DNA of 64,000 bases from Microcaldota archaeon (lineage in GTDB: Archaea > Micrarchaeota > Micrarchaeia > Norongarragalinales > Norongarragalinaceae), in contig JACPGT010000010.1 in assembly GCA_016188965.1 (NCBI GenBank), forward strand, positions 1 through 64,000, given 5' to 3'. Position numbers and translations under genes: made by a program. Each line of letters begins with the position of its first letter. Position 1 is the stretch's first letter. Under the pieces are notes generated by a model that saw nothing but the letters and a program-made list of their open reading frames with translations, was not told the DNA's origin and did not search any database. Of this stretch, positions 56,392 through 64,000 are shown piece by piece.

Positions 56392-57897
56392 TCAAGCCAG
56401 AACCCAGAAGCCGGATAAATGCAGCGCCAGCAAAGCCAAAAAAGCGTAATCCAAGGCAAAGACTGCGTGTTCCATCCGTTCCGGATTCCGGATGAACGCG
56501 ACAGCGGCAGACGAAGCCAAGGCAAAGGCCAGCCCGATGAGCCAAGGAATGCCGGAAAGCCACGTAGCCCACAGCACGGCAGCCAACACCAATGTGGCAC
56601 AGATGCGACGCGCCGCAGATTCAGGAAGCCACGAAGCCAGGGTGAACACGCCGGCTTTGCGGTCGCCTGCCGCATCCTTGAGGTCTTTGAACGGCGCGGC
56701 AAAAAAGATGAATCCGAATACGAGCAGGACCGCTTTGGAAGGCAATTCCGCCGGCACCTGGGCCTGGTCCAGCAATCCGACGCTGAAACCGGCGGCTACG
56801 ACCGCCACCGAAACGGCCGCCAATATGACCGATGCGGGCACCACGTGCCAGCGCAGGCGCAACGGAGGCACGGAATACGCGACGGACAAGGCCAACGCAA
56901 AGACGATCCAAACCCACGCAGGATACCCGACGGCCAGGCCGGCCAAGGCGCTTAAAAGGACCCAACCTGCGACGTCCGCCGTGGGAAACGGCTTAAGCGG
57001 GCGGTCCGTGAAACCGGCTTTCCGGTCAATAACCTGATCTGACCAGTCGTTGACGCGCACGGCGGCTTCGAATGCAAAAACGATGGACGCCAAGAGGGCA
57101 GCCAATGGCAGGAGGACGCCCGGCCAGGCATGCGTCCAGTGAGGCCAGCCTATGGCCGCGCCGAACAAGGCGAGGCCGGCATAATGCAGGAGCCGGACCC
57201 AGCGCAGGCGGCGCTTGGACGGCGCGAGGGACGCTTGCCAAGGAATCAGGACGGCGGCGCAAATCATCAACGCGTAGCTGGAAAGCAGTTCGCGCGTGAA
57301 GAAAGCGTCCGTATATGGATGATCCGTGTACCCCAGTAGGTACGCCGGCCAGATGGCCTGGAAGACGACGAAGCCGTAGACAAGAAGGGCGGAAAAAACC
57401 GACTTGACCTTGGAACGGGTGGCCCAGTACATGAAGCCAGCGGACGCGATTGCCGCCAGAAGTACTTCAACGCGGAGGCCGGGCGAGACGCCGGCGCAAT
57501 CCGCGCACGCGTTGGAAACGGCCGTCCAGAAAGGAGGCGGCGAGAACACGAATTGCAACGCGTAACCCCGGCCGCCCGAGGCGATGAAGTCCCAGATGGG
57601 CGGAATCCAGAGGACGGGGGAAAAAAAAGCCAAGACCTTGGCCACGCTCAAGGCCGCCTTTCCCGAAAGCGACCATAAGATCAGAAAAATGCCGCCAAGG
57701 GCGGATGCGAAGTACACCAGGAACAAGAACAGTGCCGCAGGCGTCTCGATGGTCTTCTGGGACTCCAACGACCACTCCAGGACGATGCGGACCGTCAAGA
57801 CGCACATCAAGACGCCGGCCAACTGCAAGGGACCGGCGGGCATGCGTTCCAACTGCCCGAAGACGGATAGCCAGCGGTCGGAAAACGAATTCGCCAT
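56392..57897 (-). CDS. UbiA-family prenyltransferase with an N-terminal membrane extension
   Basis: VNDWSDQVIDRKAGFTDRPLKPFP and APFKDLKDAAGDRKAGVFTL Asp-rich motifs. Confidence 0.8.
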   Translation of the reverse strand: MANSFSDRWLSVFGQLERMPAGPLQLAGVLMCVLTVRIVLEWSLESQKTIETPAALFLFLVYFASALGGIFLILWSLSGKAALSVAKVLAFFSPVLWIPPIWDFIASGGRGYALQFVFSPPPFWTAVSNACADCAGVSPGLRVEVLLAAIASAGFMYWATRSKVKSVFSALLVYGFVVFQAIWPAYLLGYTDHPYTDAFFTRELLSSYALMICAAVLIPWQASLAPSKRRLRWVRLLHYAGLALFGAAIGWPHWTHAWPGVLLPLAALLASIVFAFEAAVRVNDWSDQVIDRKAGFTDRPLKPFPTADVAGWVLLSALAGLAVGYPAWVWIVFALALSVAYSVPPLRLRWHVVPASVILAAVSVAVVAAGFSVGLLDQAQVPAELPSKAVLLVFGFIFFAAPFKDLKDAAGDRKAGVFTLASWLPESAARRICATLVLAAVLWATWLSGIPWLIGLAFALASSAAVAFIRNPERMEHAVFALDYAFLALLALHLSGFWVLA

Positions 57898-57952
57898 CGA
57901 AAAATCAACTTCAAATCCGTAGCCGCCAAACCCAGGCGGCCGCCACCGTCCG

Positions 57953-60900
57953 TTACCGGGGGCTGACGGACCACAACGTGTTCTTGCACGCATACGCCGT
58001 CGCATCCCCGAAGGACATCTGCTTGGAGTCCGAACACGGGATGCCGGGACTGGTCATGCGGATGATGTTGGATTTCAGCTCGGCCGCGCTGGCCGCCACG
58101 TCGCCGCCAAGGGCGCCAATGCCTTCCAAACCGGCGAATACGCCCCCGCCGCCTTGATCGTTCAAATTGACGAATCCCAGCGTGATGATTTGGACGATGA
58201 ATGCCAGCAGGTTATAGCTTTTCTTCTGGCAGTCACAATCCGAATGGCAGCCGAGGTCCTTGCGCCAAGTGAACGTCTGCTGTCCGGTCGATCGGCCCAG
58301 CGGATCCCAATGCTCCAGCGTCTGGTAGTCATAATGCACCTTGTGGTCGCCCTCGCAGCGATCCGCGAAGGTTCCCGGCTCCAGTTGGGCGAACACTTCG
58401 CCGCCGGGCGAGATGCCGTAGCCGATTCCGTTCTTGATGCCGTAACCCAAGCCGACCAACAACGGCACGCTGGCATCCACGCCGAGGCGTTTGGACGAAG
58501 GCGAGATTTTCAGCACGGAGTTGAAACAGCCGCCGAACTGGGTCGAATAGTCCGGATAGGCCAGTTCGCAGAGCTTGATATTCCAGTTGGGTTTCCGGCA
58601 GACGTCCGAACGGACGCCCAGGTAGTTCTTGACCGGTAGCTCCAAAACGGACGCCGTGGCGGACCAGACCTCATCCGAAGGACCGAAGGAGTTGGAATCG
58701 CGGATTTCATAGATGCCCTGGTTGGGCGCCAACGTGTCGTCGAACGGGTAGTCGCCACCCGGTCCGCAGCCGGCTACGGACACGATCTTGCTCAAGGAAT
58801 CCAAGCCACCGGACTGCAGTTTCGAGCTGACCACGTACGAATGGGCGAAAACGGGTTTGCCCTCTGTCTGGAGGTACGCATCGGGGAACCACGCGGCCGG
58901 CAGGAACGGCCGTCCGCGCGAGAGATGGGCCGTCGCGATGGTCACGGACGTCACCGGGCTTTCGTTGAGCCAGCCGACGAACGTCCGCGTGCTCTGCCCG
59001 GTGGGAATGCTCTTGACGCCGGAAGCGCTGCAGAGGATGGACGGATCGCAGTTGGGCTGGGCGCAATAGTTCTCGCAGCCGGAAAGGCAGAAGTTGGATA
59101 CGGCCAACTGGCCCCGCACACACGTGTAGCTGCCGCCAAACGCCGAGCCACCGCCAAAAGTCGACGGCGTTGCGGGGTCCAGGTCGTTCATCGAATTGAT
59201 TTCCGACGCGATTTCCGGATCGATCATGCCATTGCCGTTGCTGTCGAAAAAGCACCGCGGCGCGTTCGGCAGTATTGGCGCCGTGGCCGGATTGACCACC
59301 AGCGGACACAAACCGTTGCGGCAACGCTGCAAATCCGCCTCCGTGGCGATGGTACGGTACGTCACGACGCCGCCTTGCCGAGCGGGTTGGAAGAAGCGGG
59401 ACTCCTCGACGGCCATGATCTGGCCGGCGGGACATTCAAAATAGCGGTTGAGGGGGCTGCCGCCGAACGCGCCGGAGGTGCGGTGCACGGACAATGCCAA
59501 CGCCTCGCTGGGCTGCCATAGGCCGTCGTGGTTGGAATCGGCCACGCATTTGGGCGTGACCGTCGTGCCGCCCACGAACGTGTCGGCCGCGGAGGCGATG
59601 ACCAGCGGGCACTGGCCGTTGCTCTGGCAACGCGAAACGGATTCGTCCGAAAGCCGGGTCTGCGGGTTCGAAGGCACGTAATACGTATAACTGTTGCTTC
59701 CGGGCGTGAATTCGATAAACGCGTTGAGGGAAGAGACGACCAGTTCACAGGTGCGGCCGGCCAACACGTCGCCGTACCGAATCTTCTGTCCGCTGAGCGC
59801 GTCCAGCGTGATGCCGGTGCCCGGCAGGCCCAATTGGTTGACGTAGTCCTGGACGTTCGCCGGCCACATCGCGCGGGGCGTACAACGCTGGTCGCAGTTG
59901 TACACTTGGGCTCCAGCCTGGTTGGTGCACTGAAGGTACCGGCTGATGTGGGCGTCCGACGTCTCGGTACAGGAGGGGTTGTACGTGTTGTTGCAGAACG
60001 TGCAGGATTGCGTGGTGTACTGAACCTGGACCGTCTGGTTCTGCCAGTCCTCGATCGAATCACGGCAACAGCCGCCCAACGTGTAATAGGAAGAAAGGCA
60101 GGCCGGCGTCTGTTGGCAGTAGCGCACGGCGTTGTTGCTGCGCCAGTACGCCGTGCGTTGGGACAAGACGGGTACGGATGCGCTCAGCCGTTCGGCCACG
60201 TCCGTGCGCAAAAACGCGTTTTCGGAAAGCGATTCGGTCAGCAGCAGCGAAATGGCCTGCGCATACGGCGTGTCAAGGTTGAATGCCTGCCCTTCGGCCG
60301 CCAGAGCCAGGCCATAGCGCGAAACCGCCCGGATGGGACTAGTCGGCGAACCCCATTGGAACACCGGCGTGTTCAAGTCCGAACCGTCGAATGCCTGGAT
60401 GCCGGCGCCCGCCGCCGGATAGATGGCCACCACTTGCGTGCCGGGTCCTTCGAACGAAAGACCGAGGTTGGACGGCTGTTTGAACACCACCGTCCGTTTG
60501 CCCAGCTGCTTGAGGTTCGTCACGGCCCACAACTGGGGATAAAAGAGGGAGGACACTCCGGAGCCGGAACGGTAGAACGTGTAGACGGGCGAGAAGTACA
60601 GGCTGGAGTCGGACTCGTCGTTCAGCACGTGCAGCGTCACGTTGCGCCGAGACGTCTGATCGCCCGTGAACGAGAACTCAAGCGTGACTTGCGAGCGGGC
60701 CAAGCGGTTGCCTTGGACTTTGTACGCCGCCGGGCAAGTAGTCCGCAGTTCAGGGTTGTACCGCAACAGGAATTGCTGGCCGTTGTACAGTGTTTTGCCC
60801 AAATCGCTGCAACCGTATACCTGGCCGTTGGCCTCCAAGTCGCAGATTTCATAGCATTTTTCCGAGCCGTCCGTCATCGAAGTACGAGTCAGGATCTGGC

Positions 60901-63900
60901 CGTAATCCGGCATGGATACGTTCAGCAGGATGCTGTCGGCCGGGAAGATGGGTGAAACGCGGAAAGCCAAGTCGGTACAGCCTTGGCCCAACGTGAACGG
61001 GGGGTTGGATAACGGATCGTAGCGCAATCCGATGAAACCATTGCACGTATCCCAGCCCGGCGGGAACGGATCCGAGCCGTTGAGTGTGAAACCGGCGCCG
61101 CCCAACGCGACGGGACGCCGAAGAGACGTGGACTGGGCCCCCGCATCACGCGTGATGGTGATGTTGACAGTGCCCGTCTTTTCCGGGACGATGAACTGCG
61201 CCACGCCTTGGATGGATTGACCCCGTTCCAGGACGGCCGTCGGCGTCGACGGCTGCAGGTCGTACAGGGAAATACCGGGGTCGGTCAAGGCCCGTACGGA
61301 AATCGAGGCGCCGCTAAGTGCGGTGACGCGGAACGTGGCGTTGAGGAATCCGGCATCGCACTGGCGGGAAATGATTTGCGAAGGCGTGCAGTTGCCCGTG
61401 GACAACGCCTGGAACTGACCGGAGTCGGACAATTGGTTTTCCGGCTGGCCCAAAACGGCCTCCACAATGGCGTTCTGGTCAGCTGTCACGCCGAAGCCGG
61501 AAACGTCGAAGACGGCGGAGTGGACCAAGGGCGCGGAAGTGGCGTTCAAACCGGAAATCACGAGCGAGACGTTGGCCCGGCCCGCTTCCAGCACGCGGCT
61601 TTTGGCCACGCCTTTGAACGAGTATTTCAGCCCTGCGCTTTGCTCGTTGTAATTGGTGCAACGCGTCAGGTTGCCCAAGTCAATGCCGAACGACGCGTTG
61701 AGGACCCCGAACGTGCGGGCTTTGAGGCTGTCCTTCTCGCAGTTCAAACCCGTGCCCAACGGCGAAGGGCCCTTGATGGGCGTCGTGGCGTTGAACACGA
61801 CGATCCGGTTGGCCGGAGCCAGGAAATCCATGCGCGTCTCGTTCCCAGGACGGGAAAAGAACTCGACGTCGTAGAATACGAAGAACGGAATCAGCGCGCG
61901 GCGGTTGACGAGGACCTGGTTCTCGGCCTGGAAGTCTTGGCCTCCAGACTCCGATCCTTGGGCGAACCGCAGGGTGAGGCAGGCCTGGCCGTTGCACGTC
62001 GTGCCCGTGCTCTTGACGGTATAATTACGGTAGTACATGGCGGCAGGACAGCCGGATGGGTGGCTCTGGCCCGGCTGGGTCGACAAAGCCGGGTCGAAGG
62101 GATTGCGGAGGTAATCCGCGCCGCGGACGATGTAACTGCGGTAACCGAACGACAACACTTTCGTACGCGTCCGTGGGTCCAGCGCCATGTCCGGCTCAAG
62201 CGACACGTTGAACACGACGGAGCCGCTGGCCGCGCCGTTGTACCGCGAGTCCACCCAGGCGACGCGGTCGCGGGCAAAGTCGACGGCGGTCGGATAGCAA
62301 CTGTCGCCATAGGATCCCTTGACGTCGAAGCCCTGCGGGTCAAGGCCGGCAATCAAGGCGTCGTCGTTCTGCGTGTCCAGCACGACGCCGGATTGGTCGG
62401 CTTCGTGCGAAAAGACCTGCAGGCGCGCCAAATAAGAGTGGCCCGGCTTGAGCGAGCCTGAAACCGGCCGGTTCTGGGAGGTGAAGAGGCCGTCCCACTG
62501 CACGTACGTGTCAGCCAAGGCGGACGAATTGACCAGGTACAAGGTGACGTTCGAATCCACGCCTTCGTAAAGATAGACCGTGCGCTCCGAGCCGACGTAG
62601 CCATCGGCTGATACGTTGAACGTCACGTCTTCGCCGGAAACCACGGTAAGGCGGCAACCGTTGCCGTCACATTGGCCAACGGTCTTGTTGCCGACGCGCG
62701 AGGCGAACCGGGCCGACGGCACGTACCGGCGGGTGAGCGGGTCGTAACCGTACGCCGTGATGCGGAACGGCGTGCGGGCAATCCGGACATCCAGCGGATT
62801 GATGCCTTGGACCAAAGTGGCGTTGGCTTCGCCGCTTTGCTCATACAACGTGGCCCGCACCTTGACTTGGGCGCCGATGGGCAACTGCGCGAACTGGGCC
62901 AGGCCTTGGTGGTTCGCGGACTGCTGGTCCACCACGGCCCATGAACCGAATTCCGTGCGTTGTTGCAGCACTACGTCGGCATAGGCCGCGCTGGCGTTGG
63001 CCTCATCCGTGACGTTGACCCGCACTTGCGCCTCGTTCTGGCCCGGATTGGGACAGTTTTCCGGCGTGCAAGGCGGACAGCCCGAACCCGTGCAACCGCC
63101 ACCCCCGCCACTGATGGGGGGAAGCACGATGAAGACATCTTGTCCCCCTTGGAAAAGCGCGGAATTATTGGTGATGTAGCCGGGAGCCTGGGCCACGGCA
63201 AAGTAGGACCCGTTTCCGACCGTCAACAGAAGAATGCCGCCGTCATACGTGTAGTCCGTGTAGAGGACTTCCGCGCGATCCGGAACAAAGACAGATACTT
63301 CCGCGCCGTCGATGCCCGTGCCGTTGGGCGCAACGACGTGCACCCGGACGCGGTCCGGCGGTAAAGCACCCGTGTTGTTGCAATCGGCAACGCACGGTCC
63401 GACGTATCCGCCATTTCCGGCGCGCAACGTGACGGTCAGCTTGTTCGTGGCCGGCCGGATGGTCACGCCGGAATCGTTGCCGAAGTAAGGCGAATAGCCG
63501 GGTGCAAAGACGTTGACGTAGACTTGGCGGCCCACCGAAAGCGAAGGAACTAAACCGGAGCCTTGCACCACTTCGGCATCCGCGATGAAGCCATTGGTCT
63601 TGGCGTCGTACACGGATGCACGCGCGTCCAACGGGTTTCCTTGGGTGTCCTTGACCAGGACCAGCAGGCGGCCGGTGGCAGAATCGGAGTCGGCATCATC
63701 GTCGCAACCGTCGCCTTCGCAGAAGTTCCACGTGCCGTTGCCGTCATCTACTGGATAGGTCGGCTCAATCAACACGTCCGGCGTGGGCTTTCCGCCGGGA
63801 TATTCCTGGTTGCCGGGATCCTCGAACTCGGCGGCCAAAGCGGCGCACGTGCTCGCATCCATGCAGGCCAAATCCAGTCGCAGGACGGATTTGACCGAGA

Positions 63901-64000
63901 CATCAACCGACCCGTTGGCAGGCTTGAAACCGTTTTTTTTAGCCCGGACGGTAAGCTTGGCGAGAGGCACGTTGGAAAACATGGCGCGTCCGCGCTTAGC
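57953..64000 (-). CDS. Giant Cys-containing surface-type protein (>2000 aa, N-terminus off the right edge)
   Basis: One open frame to the window edge; no stop upstream of M at 63982 and no signal peptide there. Carboxypeptidase-regulatory-like units (RVHVVAPNGTGIDGAEVSVFVPDRA..., GRLLVLVKDTQGNPLDARASVYDAKT) and many N-x-S/T sites. Confidence 0.75.
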   Translation of the reverse strand, partial: AKRGRAMFSNVPLAKLTVRAKKNGFKPANGSVDVSVKSVLRLDLACMDASTCAALAAEFEDPGNQEYPGGKPTPDVLIEPTYPVDDGNGTWNFCEGDGCDDDADSDSATGRLLVLVKDTQGNPLDARASVYDAKTNGFIADAEVVQGSGLVPSLSVGRQVYVNVFAPGYSPYFGNDSGVTIRPATNKLTVTLRAGNGGYVGPCVADCNNTGALPPDRVRVHVVAPNGTGIDGAEVSVFVPDRAEVLYTDYTYDGGILLLTVGNGSYFAVAQAPGYITNNSALFQGGQDVFIVLPPISGGGGGCTGSGCPPCTPENCPNPGQNEAQVRVNVTDEANASAAYADVVLQQRTEFGSWAVVDQQSANHQGLAQFAQLPIGAQVKVRATLYEQSGEANATLVQGINPLDVRIARTPFRITAYGYDPLTRRYVPSARFASRVGNKTVGQCDGNGCRLTVVSGEDVTFNVSADGYVGSERTVYLYEGVDSNVTLYLVNSSALADTYVQWDGLFTSQNRPVSGSLKPGHSYLARLQVFSHEADQSGVVLDTQNDDALIAGLDPQGFDVKGSYGDSCYPTAVDFARDRVAWVDSRYNGAASGSVVFNVSLEPDMALDPRTRTKVLSFGYRSYIVRGADYLRNPFDPALSTQPGQSHPSGCPAAMYYRNYTVKSTGTTCNGQACLTLRFAQGSESGGQDFQAENQVLVNRRALIPFFVFYDVEFFSRPGNETRMDFLAPANRIVVFNATTPIKGPSPLGTGLNCEKDSLKARTFGVLNASFGIDLGNLTRCTNYNEQSAGLKYSFKGVAKSRVLEAGRANVSLVISGLNATSAPLVHSAVFDVSGFGVTADQNAIVEAVLGQPENQLSDSGQFQALSTGNCTPSQIISRQCDAGFLNATFRVTALSGASISVRALTDPGISLYDLQPSTPTAVLERGQSIQGVAQFIVPEKTGTVNITITRDAGAQSTSLRRPVALGGAGFTLNGSDPFPPGWDTCNGFIGLRYDPLSNPPFTLGQGCTDLAFRVSPIFPADSILLNVSMPDYGQILTRTSMTDGSEKCYEICDLEANGQVYGCSDLGKTLYNGQQFLLRYNPELRTTCPAAYKVQGNRLARSQVTLEFSFTGDQTSRRNVTLHVLNDESDSSLYFSPVYTFYRSGSGVSSLFYPQLWAVTNLKQLGKRTVVFKQPSNLGLSFEGPGTQVVAIYPAAGAGIQAFDGSDLNTPVFQWGSPTSPIRAVSRYGLALAAEGQAFNLDTPYAQAISLLLTESLSENAFLRTDVAERLSASVPVLSQRTAYWRSNNAVRYCQQTPACLSSYYTLGGCCRDSIEDWQNQTVQVQYTTQSCTFCNNTYNPSCTETSDAHISRYLQCTNQAGAQVYNCDQRCTPRAMWPANVQDYVNQLGLPGTGITLDALSGQKIRYGDVLAGRTCELVVSSLNAFIEFTPGSNSYTYYVPSNPQTRLSDESVSRCQSNGQCPLVIASAADTFVGGTTVTPKCVADSNHDGLWQPSEALALSVHRTSGAFGGSPLNRYFECPAGQIMAVEESRFFQPARQGGVVTYRTIATEADLQRCRNGLCPLVVNPATAPILPNAPRCFFDSNGNGMIDPEIASEINSMNDLDPATPSTFGGGSAFGGSYTCVRGQLAVSNFCLSGCENYCAQPNCDPSILCSASGVKSIPTGQSTRTFVGWLNESPVTSVTIATAHLSRGRPFLPAAWFPDAYLQTEGKPVFAHSYVVSSKLQSGGLDSLSKIVSVAGCGPGGDYPFDDTLAPNQGIYEIRDSNSFGPSDEVWSATASVLELPVKNYLGVRSDVCRKPNWNIKLCELAYPDYSTQFGGCFNSVLKISPSSKRLGVDASVPLLVGLGYGIKNGIGYGISPGGEVFAQLEPGTFADRCEGDHKVHYDYQTLEHWDPLGRSTGQQTFTWRKDLGCHSDCDCQKKSYNLLAFIVQIITLGFVNLNDQGGGGVFAGLEGIGALGGDVAASAAELKSNIIRMTSPGIPCSDSKQMSFGDATAYACKNTLWSVSPR

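Noticed and set aside
1-64000. CRISPR array, prophage, transposase or restriction-modification genes
   Set aside because: No regularly spaced direct repeats and no recognisable cas, integrase, transposase or RM proteins were seen in the ORF translations.

Overview
This 64-kb, GC-rich window is archaeal and very likely from a DPANN-type lineage; the lineage is inference. Archaeal markers include topoisomerase VI A/B, fibrillarin, a Dim2/Pno1-like KH protein, translin-family protein, archaeal riboflavin synthase, HTH-RibK (RbkR), a UbiA prenyltransferase, and a tRNA-His with an intron at 37/38. Gene content: (i) an essentially complete, bacterial-style de novo purine pathway (purE, C, A, B, N, H, F, D, M, Q, SL) spread over 5-28 kb, with folD; (ii) the aspartate-to-threonine route (lysC, asd, hom, thrB, thrC) plus a Cys/Met PLP enzyme; (iii) a riboflavin operon mixing bacterial-type RibD/RibBA/RibH with archaeal RibC/RibK; (iv) two groups of small orphan membrane proteins flanking the riboflavin operon; (v) large secreted or lipoprotein-like surface proteins, including one of more than 2000 aa running off the right edge. 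Observations most worth a second look: a family of three ~95-bp intergenic elements with TATAG...CTATA ends and two tandem hairpins, one hairpin having compensatory stem changes around a conserved loop; a ~172-nt multi-hairpin candidate ncRNA next to tRNA-His, ending in a repeat of the tRNA 3' end; a FolD lacking its NADP-binding segment; a BASS-family paralog broken by an internal deletion; a 1-nt frameshift in an IMPase; and a SpoT/MESH1-like HD protein in an archaeon. All identifications are by reading motifs. No searches were run.
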